64,000 nucleotides of DNA from NCBI GenBank assembly GCA_964036295.1, contig OZ038466.1:3348001-3412000 (forward strand), given 5' to 3'. Positions within the stretch are counted from its first letter, which is position 1. The number at the start of each line of letters is the position of its first letter. Source of the DNA: Plumapathes pennacea. Its lineage: Eukaryota; Cnidaria; Anthozoa; Antipatharia; Myriopathidae. The notes under the pieces were generated by a model, which had not been told where the DNA came from, made no database searches, and worked only from the letters and a program-made list of their open reading frames with translations. The translations under genes and the position numbers were made by a program. Below are positions 35,401-48,325 of the stretch, in pieces.

Positions 35401-38400
35401 ATGTCGTGACTCAGCACGTCTGTTTTATTTTTCAGACAATGACTATGTAAAAGCAATTGCGCTGCCAATATTTTTGTTTGGTTTGTTTTATCTCGTGTCA
35501 TTTTTCCTTCTCTTGGGCTCCTGGTGTAGGTGAGTTGTATGTACTTCTTTGAACTCATTGTGATCTAAACTAACCTAAGCCATCAAAAACTAACCAACCC
35601 TACCTAATTAGTGGCTGCAAACATCTATCTGACCAACCCAACCCAACCCAACCAACCAACCAACCAAACAGTTAACTTATAACCCAACCAATTTATCCAA
35701 ACCAAGTAACTAAACAATAAGAACAAACCAATCCGACTGACTAGCAACTTATCTTACAACCCTGCCAACCATCCAATCCAGTCGAATAAATAATCAATAA
35801 TATTCAACAAACCAATTTACCCACGTGCTATTTAACACAACCAAATGCCAACCCACTTTAATCTATCCCACTTCAACGCTAATGTACGATCATTCGACTA
35901 AACCCACAAGATATTACCTCTTAACGGCGTCCAGCTTTCACACCTTTAGTCAATTCATCATACGTCTTTCTCCACACCGACGCAGTCAAAAACTAGTTCT
36001 CTCAAGTACTAGCTTTCCTTCCCCCGTCTTTTTTGTTCTTTGTTTGTTTGTTTGCTTGTTTGTTTGTTTTTTTGTATGTTTTTTTGTTGCATGTTTTTTG
36101 TTTTTGATAACTGATAGTTGTTTGCTGATACAGAGACAACAGTGGGAAGAGCTTTATGTCGGTTCTCGTGCCAGGCCGGGTACCAACTTCAGAGAAAGAC
36201 CTTGATGAACCAGGTCAATGTTGCTTCAACATCTTTGTTATAAGATAAAGTAGATAGTATGTGCGATCTGACGAAGTGGATGATGTGGATGAGGTGACCT
36301 AGTTGGACAACGTGGACGGGGCGGACGAGGGGGTCTGAGTGGACGATCGGAACTAATTTTACTGTGTGTGGAGGTTTTTGAAAAGTAAGACCAATCTGCC
36401 AATTGAAAAGAGAGCCGAGCTTACAGCAGCATCGCTGCTTTGATTCACAGATGACGATACTTTAACAGCACCACTAAGGACATCAAGCTCCAACAGATCA
36501 AGGGAACATTATGGCTCCATGCTTGAAGGTACGATTGAAAGACAGATGTTAACGATTAAGACAGTTTGCCCACTTTAATCTCGAGTATCGTTAAAGTGTT
36601 CGACGAAAATCTTGTGCAAGACTATTTGCTTATAATTGTCAGATTTTTTGGTTCTCAGTGCCATTTGTGCCGGAACTTCTAATGCGCAAAAATCGTTGAG
36701 AAGGGCATGGAAAGCGACAGGACAGAGAAAAATAAGAAAAATCGTGACTACTTTCTGACAGTTTCCGGAATTTCTCTGACATGACTGACTATCATCATAC
36801 AGTCAAACAAGATCGTTTACTCAAGTACTGATGGTAAGGATACTAGATTTCATCAACTTTCTTTTGAAGCTCAGTTCATAATTTGCGTTTGTAGATCACG
36901 ATGATGACAGTGTCGATCTCCGGCCTGATCAACAAAGGCCGGGCTCACCGATTGGACAATCCCTCAAGGATCTTGACGAAACAAACTATGACATGCTACA
37001 TGACATAGAGCACGAAAAAGACATCTACAGATTACGGGTAGGTAACATAAAATGCACACTTCATTGTATAAGCACAGTCAGTTTTACCAGTAGTGTAAGT
37101 AAAAGTGGTAATATATTTACCACTGATAGTTCTATGTGTTATTCCAGACCAGTGTGATGGTGTCTGACCTGTCGAAAAAGGCTCGACGGCACATGCAGAA
37201 AAAGTACAGGTTGTATCACTGGTGAGTGAATCCCACAGCACTGAAGTTAATTATCACATGTTACACAGCACATGAATGCGTCGGGGAAGTGCCTCGTCTA
37301 ATCTTAGAGAAGCAAAAATAATTTTGAAGTAAAAGATTCATTAGTTCTGGATATGGCTCGGAATATCGTTGAAGAAGACCAGCATTATACAAAATAGTAC
37401 AACTGAATTCACAGACAAAATACACGTCAAAGGTTTTAGTGCACTTTGAATCCTTTTACTGCATGATATACTGTAAGTAATTTGATTTTAATTCTGAACC
37501 ATGCCTATTCCATGCACTGCTTCCTTTATTTTGCAGGAATCTCGTGATAATTGCCGTGTTTTACGCCCTTCCAGTTGTTCAGTTGGTCATAACTTACCAA
37601 AAGGTAAGCAGCAGGGACAGTAATTTACAGTTACGCACGTCATGTTGTGCATCACTTAGTACCAGAGCTTATCACCACCTTGACCTTTCCTAATCCCCAG
37701 CCTCTTTTACTTACAAGTTGTTTCAACGAGGCCTACCTTTACAGCTTAAACTTCCTTAACGACGTTTAGCTTTCCTACATACACTTTTGGTTGATTTGGC
37801 ACACGTTTTGTCTCCATACGAACTGGATTGAATTTTGATGGCTTGGTCCAGTGGCGTTTTGTCCGACCATTAAAGTTATCACCACATTACGTTAAAACTG
37901 CTCATGTTCGCTTTTCAGGTTTTAAACGCCAGTGGAGATGAAGATATTTGTTATTACAACTTCTTCTGTGCCCACCCTTTGGGGGTTTTTAGGTAAGTTA
38001 CAGCTCTTAGTGAGTCAACATTTCACTACATAGATTTCAAAAATCGTGTAACACCAATATTTTATCAGAAACCTTACCAACCCAACCACAAATATGTAGT
38101 GCAGTAAGTCAGCACAATAGGTTTTGTCGAACTTTTGAGCGAATTAGTCGGCAGATGACAGGTGTGCATAGTGGATAAAACAAAGTTAAGACCCGTTCGG
38201 CTATTCTAAGTTAATAACAAACAAAAACGTAGGCACACTTGGTACTTATGTTTCAGAGGCTGGAAGACGATTTTAGATAGCTGTGTTCTTGAATGAATGT
38301 TCGTTTATGAATGCCTGAAAAAGGGAGCAAGAGAATATTTAGTTTTCGATTGAAACCCTTGGCACATGCACCGGCAAATTTCTAACCCGCATGCTTTACG

Positions 38401-41400
38401 TTGCAGTGCTTTCAACAATGTTTACAGCAATATTGGATATATCATGTTAGGATTTTTGTTCTTCTTGATAGTCCTGAGAAGGTAATGTTTTGCGACTCAT
38501 CTTCATGCCCACAGTAATATCCACATGTGCTATGGTGGATTTTAGTGAACGACTTGTATGTGATCGATATGTGGTCGTTAGAGCATCGGTAACTGTTCGA
38601 TACGTGCTCGTTAGATTGTCGGATGTGATCGGTTTTTGGTCGGTATGCGGTCGGCTCACGTTTAGTCAGTGGTGTAAAAACCTGATGTGTCCTCCATTCT
38701 ACAATCCTTATTTACAGAGACAGACTTCATCAAAAAGCAGTTGCCGCCCACAATACTTTAGCTGAGGTAAGACAAACACTTTGATGTATCGTGCGGAAAG
38801 CGTATGAGTACACTGTTCTAGTTTCATGTAGATCGACTTGCTGTTTTCCGTCGAATAAATTCTGATGGGTCATATTTTCTCCATAGGTTCGAGGGATTCC
38901 AGAGCACTACGCAATATTTTATGCTATGGGTGAGTAAATCGTGCTTACACCTTCAATTTAGAAGCACCTGATTGGCTGAGATTTTACAGCCTCCATGACT
39001 GGTCAAGTTACGCCTTTCTTGAGCCAATCACATCACTTTAGACAGTCATCGGAAAACTGCTCTGATAGATTTCCTAAAATATCATGAGTCGTATGCACTA
39101 GGTTCTACAAACTCGGCTAGTACATTCTAAAAGCTGTTTTTTTTTTTCTTTTAGCTCTAGCTTTGATGATGGAAGGAGTTCTCAGTGCGTGCTATCACGT
39201 CTGCCCAAACGACTCCAACTTCCAGTTTGGTGAGTCGTACAACTTCATTTAGGCCAGTTTCATTTTGTTTATGACCTATAACTTACGTTTTTCAAAAGAA
39301 ATGATAATAAAAAATATATGGACAATCTATTTAAGAAATATATAACTTGTTCCGGTGTAGGAGAACACGAGAGTAGCGTAGGGAAACCAAGAGGTTTCAT
39401 GGTCAGACATGCTACCTGACCATGGTCGACCATGTTCAGATATGTTTCTTGTCGTCGCTGGTCGACCACGGTAAAGAATTTAGCATGATGGGTTGTGGAT
39501 GAAATAGTCTTTTTTGTTTGCTTTCATCGATAGAATGGTAAGCTTCGTTAACAAATATGTAACTGTGCTATCTATTTTCCTATGTATAGACACGTCTTTC
39601 ATGTACATCATCACTTGCCTGGGTATCGTGAAGGTTTATCAGACTCGTCACCCAGACATCGCCGCTAACGCACACAACGTGTACGCTGCCTTCGCTGGAA
39701 TCATCTTGATCGCCATGTTGGGTGTGGTAAGTTGGTACTTGGTTTTGTTTTTCAGCCGGGCGAACACTTAAGCCCGTTTCAAACGTCACGCCTCTGCCGT
39801 CCAATTCAATTCAGTAATTAAATTTGACTGTAACACGGCAGAGGCAAGACATTTGAGATCATTTGGTGCGGCAGCTTCAGTTATTATTTGGCACGGCAAT
39901 TAAATTCAACAAGTTCTGCCGTGTTATAGTGCGTATCTGTGCGTAAGCCATTGTGGCTGTATGTGTTCAAAGAGAGTTTCCAAAAAACCGGGTTAAAGGA
40001 AAATCTTCACTTTCAGGTCCCATACAACGCAGTTAATATCACGACCGTTCCTTTTGAGTTTTTGGTCTTTTTTTTCCCCCCTCGGTTACGCTCACAGCGT
40101 TGTCTGTTCGTTTCAGCTGTACAGTACGTTCGCGTTCTGGGCGGCGTTCTGCATTATTCACATCCTGGTGTGCCTGTACTTGAGTGCTCAAATCTACTAC
40201 ATGGCGAGAGTGAAGTTTGGTAAGTAGGCAGCAATTGTCTATCTTGTTGTCTCTGTCCAGACGATCGAAAGTTCTGACTCGTTTATTTGTGGATAAAAAT
40301 GCGTAATGACCTGTCTCGACACGTTTTCTTAAATAATTACAAATCGATGTATTTCGCATTGCAACTGAATAATGACCTGTTCTAATCCAAAATGGCTGAC
40401 ACATTTTTAAACAAGGTACGAGGCGCACAAAGGTATCTGGGATTTCCCTTGGTTTATTGGGCGCTGATTGGCTAAGAGCATTTGTCTTGTTCTCTCCAAA
40501 TCAGACGCAGGCATTTTCACCAGAGTTTTTGTTCTGCTGAGATATGACTGTTGCGGCTGCCCCTCGTACAAGGTAAGATATTATTTCTCCATCAGAAATT
40601 TAAAATAGGAGACTTGTGGCTTCTGTTGAACCCATTATGATTATTTTACATGACTTTACAGTTTCTTGTTGTTGTTTATTCCGTGCAGGATCGTATGCTG
40701 TTACTGATCATAGCCAATGTAGTCAACTGGGCTTTGTAAGTGTTTTTGTATTGAAAACTGGAATGTTTTTGTCTTTCGTCGTTGGTTTTTCGTTTTAGGA
40801 TGACAGTGTTCTATTGTATGAGGATCAAATTTCCAATCGAAAAGAGCTGCTATTCGCTTTATCTCTTGGTTTTTGGTTCACTTTCGTAACAGGAGAGCTA
40901 AAACAATTACATCGCAGTCACAAATGCTTAATACTAACACGTTCAAGCAACAAGAAGCCAAAGTAATTTCCGCAGAAAGCTCTCGTCAGAAAGTTTACGA
41001 AAGTAGATAGTTAAGAAGTTATTCGTATGGCTTGCGTACCAAGCCGCCATGCTTTCGCTGATATATATTCACTCGCACGGTGGTAAAGTGCCATGGTTTT
41101 AAGTCTTGCGTTCACTTCAACCCGTGATCATCATCTGTTCCATGCTGTTATTTTTTCAGTGCTGTAAACGGTGTTGTAAACCAACCAAAGGACTTTGCTA
41201 CGTATCTTCTCGCGGTCTTTATCGTCAATGGACTGTTGTACGTTTGCTTCTATGTTATCATGAAGGTTCGTTCCTCATTTAGTGATGAGTTTTTTTCTGA
41301 TAGTTTCTGTTTTTTTTTTCTGCCGTTTTTGAGTGCGTTGGTTGTTTTGAGTATCTCGTATCCCCTCTGTTTTTATCAGCTGAGGAACAAGGAGAGGATC

Positions 41401-42302
41401 TTGCCGCTCGCTATCGTGGTGATGGTGCTGACTTTAGGCTTCTGGATCGCTGCTCTTTATTTCTTTATACAGCACTTGACGTCATGGCAGGTAAGACGTC
41501 ATCAGAATTGTTGGACAGAACACAAACGACACCGCACGATCGCCAGCCAGAATTGAACACAGGCGCGCGCACACATTAGTACCCATACTCACACGCAAAA
41601 TCACGTACATGCATTTTCACGTGTACATGCATTTTCACGTGTACATGCATTCGCAAAATCACGTACATGCATTTTCACGTGTACATGCATATGCAAATTA
41701 CGCACATGGGTGCACTTGTTGACTGTTGTTTGTTGTTTGTTTGTTTGTTGTTTTTTGACTGTTGTTTGTCTCTTGTTTGTTGTTTGTCGCTTCAGGTGAG
41801 TCCAGCTAAGTCCAGAGCGGGAAATAAAGAGTGTGCGCTGTTTGGTTTCTATGACGACCATGATGTATGGCACTTCCTATCGGCGTGCTCGCTGTTCCTC
41901 ATGTTCTTGGTAAGCAACGTTTCGACCAAGTCTAACATTTGCATTGTCAAGCTTTGAACGACTCGAACCAGTTTCTTATTATTCTGATCCCTTCGTATCA
42001 ATTCCTCTTCCTTTATGCAGTTTCCTAGAGTTACTTGTCCTGCTCACAAATACTTCAAGTCAAAGCATTGCCCTCTTTTTGACGCTAAGATCCAGTTCCC
42101 TCTCTGCCAACCACAATACTCCCCCGGCCTCCTCCATTTGTTTCAGTCCCAGGGGGGTGGAGGGACGGGAGTGTGATTGTCACTTATCCCCACCCCACCC
42201 CCTTGCGTTGATATTGATTGGATCTTCTTTTTTTCCCAGGCCGTACTCATCCTGGACGATGATTTGAAAAATACACCAAGACACATGATTCCTGTTTTCT
42301 AA
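32398..42302 (+). CDS. SIDT: SID1 transmembrane family protein (SIDT1/SIDT2-like), 27 exons
   Basis: Exons: 32398-32598, 32943-33055, 33649-33810, 33960-34005, 34428-34526, 34703-34786, 34872-34998, 35242-35298, 35436-35529, 36134-36213, 36451-36528, 36895-37037, 37148-37221, 37537-37603, 37919-37992, 38407-38481, 38718-38766, 38887-38929, 39155-39229, 39590-39726, 40117-40219, 40505-40572, 40689-40735, 41160-41265, 41380-41490, 41796-41909 and 42240-42302. All phases close, giving 829 residues (family about 830). A signal peptide and extracellular beta-rich domain (including CPVYDL, ENEFYVV-type and [13 protein letters not shown] blocks) precede a first membrane span near residue 300, a cytosolic loop, and a multi-span carboxy half. 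Conserved Ser (YSNIGY), His (CYHVCPND) and the [11 protein letters not shown] block are the putative metal-site residues of the CREST-like fold. The end, MIPVF, matches the family. Members move dsRNA or lipids across plasma or lysosomal membranes; which applies here is not known. Confidence 0.95.
34184..34277. repeat. Perfect 47-bp tandem duplication
   Basis: gcaagtgtttcagatcaaag and the next 27 bases are repeated immediately without a difference, in SIDT intron 4. A recent slippage or duplication event is likely. Confidence 0.9.
35575..35830. repeat. CCAA-rich low-complexity intron sequence
   Basis: Variants of accaaccaacc and aacccaacc fill this part of SIDT intron 9, grading into AT-rich sequence. 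Confidence 0.7.
41577..41695. repeat. Tandem repeat of cacgtgtacatgcatttt
   Basis: Five units of 18-27 bp, cacgtgtacatgcatttt or aaaatcacgtacatgcattt, occur in SIDT intron 25. Each contains a near-palindromic acatgcat or cacgtg. A TTGTTTG-rich tract follows at 41718-41790. Confidence 0.8.
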
Positions 42303-44000
42303 ATTATCTTCAGTTAGGTGCACGAAGTTTGCAACATTTCGATGGCTTGTAACATTTATTGATCTGTTGGATTATGTCAAGCAATTCCATTTTCCTTCTT
42401 AAAGCAATTTACCGATCATCAGCAAGTTTGCACCGATGTTTGGTGTACATCCGGGAACGTTTGAAAAAATTAAAACTGGATTTAATTCCCAGCATGAAAA
42501 AATAAATACAATAAGTCGATAGAAAGATATTCGGGAGATTTTGGAGGTGATTCTGAAGTCTCTACCGTCATTTGACAGCAGACACTGCTTTTAGCAAGTT
42601 AGAGTATTCTAGTGAGATAACAGAGTTTTGTTTTGTAATATGGAGTTTGATTAGACAATTCAAATAAAATAAATAAAACGTAATTTTTCTCGTAAACTGT
42701 ACCAAAAATGTTTAACGCTTCTAGTTTTGCATGTGCAAGTCTCCACACTTAAATTTCTTTGGCTTCTGATTGGTTGAAACAGCCTTACCTGTCTACCGAA
42801 AATTGCTCTAATCTATTAGTTGCAGATCAGATGCTCCATAGCTTTGAAGGTCACGAACTCCATTTTGTAGTCGGTCATGCTTCACGAAGGTCACTGTCAC
42901 TATCGGTCGTGTTTCTGTTGTTGCTGCTGGATTGAATATGCGCATGCGCGATCTGTCGCCTATTCTTAACTTGAATACTTTGTGGGTTTGAGCAAAGTAG
43001 AAATCACAAACGTCTGTCGTGGCACAAGGTATTTACATGACTGTGGGAGCTTACTTAGTTAATTTTATTCTATTCAGTCGCACAAATGCCAACATCACAA
43101 GTCTTTCATACCAAGGAAAATAGAGAATTCGTTACTCGACCCCCAAACATGTAACGCCAGACACATTTGCATTCATCCACACATCGTATATTACATTTTA
43201 GAAAATACAGTTCTCACTGCCATCATGTAATAATTGTATCTATTAAGCTATAATAACATTTTCCCGCCTGCAAATCGATCAAAAATCGATTTATGTTCTA
43301 CCATATATGTTTTGAATATTATGTTTTCTGACAGAATTATCTGCAATTGTTTTAAACGCCACCTGACGCTGCTGGTTCCTTTGTCAGTTAACATTATGTA
43401 AAGTATCTTTCGACATCTTACGGCTCAATATCGCAAGATATTTGTTAAGGTACATGCACATTTTGTGAAGCCCGTACTGGCTTCTTGAATTATAAAATTT
43501 GTGCGCGCTTTTGCGCTCTTTAATTTTCATTTAATTCCCCGTAATATTTCTATTCTGCTTGGTAAAGCGTTGACGCAATGTTGCTTCGAACATAGAAGCA
43601 TCACATTCCAAGTAGCTATCGGCAACACAAATGGTCCAATTTACAGTGCCTGCTTAATATAAAGCGGGATATTACATGACCGAGCATATTCGCGAAAATA
43701 AAAACCTCGTTTTTCTAAGCGGCCATGTAAGACGCTGTGTATTTTAAAAATAGATATCGATGAAATACCTGGAACAACCCTTTTGACAGATCTTACGTTA
43801 TTGCTAAATTTATCAGTAGCCATGACAGCATCGATACCTTCAATGCGATAGATTAAAAAAAATAATAATAACACGAAATATACATCAGCTGTTCGCGATG
43901 AAGAAAATCCTGGTATTTCATCGAAATTGAAATGAGTAAAAACAACATCTTTTAAACGTTAAAATCGGGTTTTTGCTTCTTCCTGTGAATGCGAAGCTTT
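42303..44000. other. SIDT-FAM234 convergent intergenic region
   Basis: This holds the 3' ends of two convergent genes. A likely SIDT polyadenylation signal, aataaa, is at 42663-42668, within overlapping aataaa words. A tgcgcatgcgc palindrome (42939-42949) stands alone in AT-rich sequence. No coding signal. Confidence 0.5.
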
Positions 44001-46174
44001 TCAGTTCCTGGGAATAAAGAAGCTGTTTCCCATCGTCCCCATATACCCGGCCCAGCCCTGGTGGCTCATGGGTAAAAATCGCCCGCAGCGGGACCCAGGC
44101 CTCAGCTTACTGCAGCTGCATGTCAACTTGAAACGGTACGTTGTCATGGCACCGAAACTCATTTTGTACAAATCAAAGTCGCTCTGGCTGATGAAGATCT
44201 TGTCCTTTGTGTTCTGTTGACGCTGTTTTAGACACTCGTTTACTGCGGAATCTCCAGCATCATAGATTCCAAGCTTTTCATTTTCGTCTGAGTCAACATT
44301 GTTGTTGAATTTTCCTACAGAGAAATATTGAATAAGGACATTACCTCAAAATTATTTTGAAAGAAAAAGTGACCTCATAATACTATGTTTATAGTCTAAT
44401 CTGTTTATGCACAACTTCCTCATCTACAGTTTTCATATCGTGAGCTGGCACTAAGTCAATCCAGGAATTCCACACACAATTGAAAACCGTACACACAGAC
44501 AGTCACAGAAAATGCCAGAGAAGAAAGGAGAATATTAAAGACTACTGCACATTCACAGATGGTATTCAGCCCTTAGTACTGATCTCCACGTTCCGATCTT
44601 GTCCAAACAGAGACACAAAGATAGAGTCGAAGAGGGAGAAGTGTAGAAAACACGTTAACAGATGGTTTTCAACCCTGATTCACCACTAATCTCCACGTAG
44701 CAGTCTTGTCTCAACAGATACAGTAGACACAAAAATAGAGTAAGAGAAGAATAAAAGATACGTTGACAAAATGGTCTTCAACCCTGATTCACCACTAATC
44801 TCCACGTAGCAGTCTTGTCTCAACAGATAGACACAAAAATAGAGTAAGAGAAGAATAAAAGATACGTTGACAAAATGGTCTTCAACCCTGATTCACCACT
44901 AATCTCCACGTAGCAGTCTTGTCTCAACAGATACAGTAGACACAAAAGTAGAGTAAGAGAAGAAGAATAAAAGATACGTTGACAGAATGGTCTTCAACCC
45001 TGATTCACTACCAATTTCCACGTACCAATCTTGCTAAGTTTCCTGAGGCGCTCAATGCAGGCCTTGTCTTCCGGAAGAATGATGCGCACTTTAGCTGGGT
45101 ACTGCCAGTATGTGGGAAATACCACATCAATGGAGTCCACAGGTTTGGTGCTGCGCTCTGTCCCTAAAGAAGGAGCCAGGGCCCCTGTGGCAATGAGCCT
45201 CTGGTAGCCTCCATGATCAGGGACCCCGATGTGCCGCTTGTGTCTCCTGCGATCTGGTAAGGGTGGTCCTGTGGGGTTGTCTTTGGTTGAATGTTCGCGG
45301 CTTTTGTAATCCTCTACATCAAAAGAAAAAAAAAGATGGGTTGACTTACGTGAAAATGAAAAGTGTTAGTTTTCATAAAATACTTTGCACCAAGCTTCGT
45401 TTTGGGACAAAGGCAGCAGGTTGGCTTTCGAAAGTCAATCAAAATCCTATTACCACGACGTTTAAGTATCGTGACAAACAACGGTGTTAATTCTTACCTG
45501 AATAATAAATATCCTTTCCTGGGAAGCCTGACGCGCGGCTCATGACATAAAACTTACTAATACTGTCTGTGTTGAACCTCAATTGACAAGTATCAGCTCG
45601 GCTTTGTTCGTGAACATTCGTCCCTTCCACAAACTCAAACCGTCCCCCTTCCCCCTCGTGACCCAAGCAGTCCGCTATCCAATAAAGGAACAGGTCGTTC
45701 CCAAGCCCCTCCATGCTTACGGACAGTGGCGAGGTATTGGCCACTGACGAAGCTTTGGAGGAAGGCACCAGTGGCTTGCCCGTTTTTCCGTCAATTACAG
45801 TCACCTGGAAAATTAACAAACAAACAAACAAACAAACAAACAAAAAAAAAAAACAACAACAACAACATTATGAACATTATGATCCGACCAACACAATATT
45901 GTCACACACTGTCGGCCTATGTGCATTAAAAGAGATGAAACAATATTTATTAAATATTTTTGTAATTTCCCATACCCTACAAAATCAACACATCTTAAAT
46001 GTATCAGAATCTGGGAGATATGTTTACTTCATGTATTCGTAAGCTAACAATTCGTAAATCCATAAAATATCTTGACTTGCCCTGACCAACAGACAACTGA
46101 GCTGGTTCATCACGTCTTGAATTTCCGGGCTTTCTGCACACCAGGCAAATTTCTGCATTGGACCATTTTTTTTT

Positions 46175-46206
<32 letters not shown>

Positions 46207-48325
46207 GACTTGGCAAATCTGGCACTTTCTGTCCTCAGACATCACCTGACATCATCTGCCTCCCTACTTGTCCATTAGAATCACATGGTATTTATTAGAC
46301 AATATGTGACGATGATTTGCAACATATGTTTAAAACATTATGTTGTACTTACATTGGAGTAGTAATAAACTGGGAATCCTGAGCCAAAATTGTACTTCAC
46401 CAAGAAGTCTGGGGTGTCATCTTTGTTGAAGTAGCCAGCAGCAGGGGTGCTATGAGCAAACAATAAATAATTAGCATTGCTGAGCATTCGGGAATAATAA
46501 TAACACAATTAACTTGAAAATAGTTACATCTTTGTCTAAAATTGGTCTATGACTTGATCTGGTATTGACTGAGAAAGCAAAAAATACTCACGAGTATGAT
46601 TCACTGTCAGGAAAAGAAACATCCCATAATCTCTTGAAGGTCTCTCCATCGAAAGCCGCAAATGTTGTATTAAACATTGCCATGACAATGTCAACAGTGC
46701 CATCCTTGTTTAGGTCCGCAAGGATAGGCGGCAACATTATTCCTACAAAGCGAGAGGGCAGCAATGAATAAATTTATACATGTGGTATGTGTCACTTTTC
46801 AGGGATTATGTGTTGTTCTCAGAGTGCAACTACCTGTAAGAAAACCAAAAACTACTTCCGAGTTACCTTTATAGTTGTCCTGGTAAATTCTCCTGGATGT
46901 CTCAATGATCCCATTGTATAAATCCATCAAAGGAATGACCCAGAGACTTCCAGAGTGTGTTTCTCCTCCAGTACCAAACACCACCATGTCCGTGCCATCT
47001 TTTTGGCTGTATATAACGGGAGAGGAGTATGTCTCTCTCTCGTCCGGCATCTTCACCCACTTTAGTACTTGTCCAGTCTTACCAGAGAAGATTATGAGCC
47101 TCCCTATGAGTCGCTCAGCACTTCCTGGTTCACTGAAAAACATAGAATTGATGCATTATTTTTTATTCCTGTTTAATATATAAATCTTGTAAGTTCCTGC
47201 AAGAACAAGATATAATTCAGTACAATATTTTATGTACGAGACCCTCAGCATGTCTAATTCACAGAACCTGCAATATATTTTTATGAGTAAACCATACATT
47301 TATCCTATATGTTAAAAAAAAAAACAAGAGAGTAGCTTTAACTGCAGCAAGAATGTACAAGATTGTAACATATAAAGCACAAACTAGATCAGTAATGTGG
47401 ACACTTACGCAAGAGGATCCCCTCCATGTGAAGCTAAAACTTCACGGATACCATCTCCGTTGAGGTCTTGAATAAACTGTGCTGTGTAGACATTCATCAT
47501 AGGAACTCGTGCCTCTTGCACACCAAAGTTCCACAAAAGCTTCCCCAATTTACCGCTCACAGCTTGGAAGACACCTGCCCTCCCGCCAATCAGACAATCC
47601 CAGACACCATCACGATCTAGATCTGCATCACAGTTGATGGCATACACTTCATGTGTTGTGTAATGCCTCCAGATTTCTTTCCCGCTCACCCCATCTAGAG
47701 CTAGAATACCACCAAAGCATGGGTATGTCCCATTAAAATAAAGGTCACAAGCAATTTTGGGGGCATTGTAACCATCCACACCCGTAGAGAAGCCCACCAT
47801 AATATCTTTTACACCATCTTGGTTAATATCATTGAGTCTGATTGCAGTTTCTGTCATTAGCTTAGGAATTTTTGTATACCAAACTTTCTCTGCATGAAAT
47901 GTGTCACATGCATCAATTAGATCATTGCTGTCAGTAACCTGTTCTTGTTCATGCAATACTTTCTTGACCGAGTTACTCTTACTGTCTTTTGTAACATCCA
48001 CTGAGCCAAGAGTCCTCAGTATGATGAGCACCAGCCCGGTGACACAAATTGAGAAAAATGCAAGCCACAGGAAACACATGATGCAGCTTTTGGTGGTACA
48101 CCAGGGTCTGGCTCGAACTCGGCGAATCTTGGTTTTCTGGTTGGATGGCTGCAACAGGGGCTTCTGGCCAGATCTTGAAGGACTGTGAAATGCCGTGAAG
48201 TTTTTGCTGTACCCATCATCAATCCCATCATCCAAATCCTCTTCATCCTCATCATCAAAATCATCATCACTTCCAAGATGGGAAAACTTGTTTGTCTGGG
48301 GCTTGTAAATATTGCTTAGGGCCAT
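44001..48325 (-). CDS. FAM234: FAM234-type single-pass membrane protein with FG-GAP-like repeats, 7 exons
   Basis: Exons are 47409-48325, 46867-47132, 46592-46742, 46353-46449, 45498-45804, 45026-45313 and 44001-44314. They close in frame for 779 residues, longer than the 550-620 of human FAM234A/B. Residues 1-80 are cytosolic, with an Asp/Glu run at 20-37 and a basic stretch before a single span (about 81-104, CFLWLAFFSICVTGLVLIIL). The extracellular part holds FG-GAP or EF-like calcium loops: DINQDGVKDIMVG, DLDRDGVWDCLIGG, DLNGDGIREVL and DLNKDGTVDIV, plus a degenerate YFNKDDTPDF. This suggests a beta-propeller. Function in animals is largely unknown. The last two exons (about 200 residues) have no counterpart I recognise in the human proteins. 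Whether it is the A or B type is not decided. Intron 6 carries tandem copies of the exon 6 donor region. Confidence 0.9.
44490..45030. repeat. Five-unit tandem repeat including the exon 6 splice donor of FAM234
   Basis: Units of about 105-112 bp share 'agagtaagagaagaataaaa', 'gataCGTTGAC', 'atggtcttcaaccctgattc' and 'ctccacgtagcagtcttgtc'. The last unit (about 44923-45030) reaches the real exon 6 end, where the corresponding words are 'ttccacgtaccaatcttg'. In the other four, the donor GT (transcript strand GGTACGTGG) has become GCTACGTGG or GGAACGTGG, so they are unusable copies of a 5' splice site. Confidence 0.8.
45816..45868. repeat. (CAAA)n and (CAA)n microsatellite
   Basis: CAAA units pass into an A run and then CAA units, just upstream in transcript direction of FAM234 exon 5. 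On the transcript strand this is a T-rich tract before the acceptor. Confidence 0.85.
46166..46205. repeat. Homopolymer pair T19-G21
   Basis: Nineteen T are followed directly by 21 G, in FAM234 intron 4. The transcript strand reads C21 then A19. The length may be partly a sequencing artefact. Confidence 0.8.

Noticed and set aside
38885..38905. taggttcgagggattcc resembling a tRNA B box
   Set aside because: It spans the acceptor and start of SIDT exon 18, and no A box or cloverleaf is present at the right distance.
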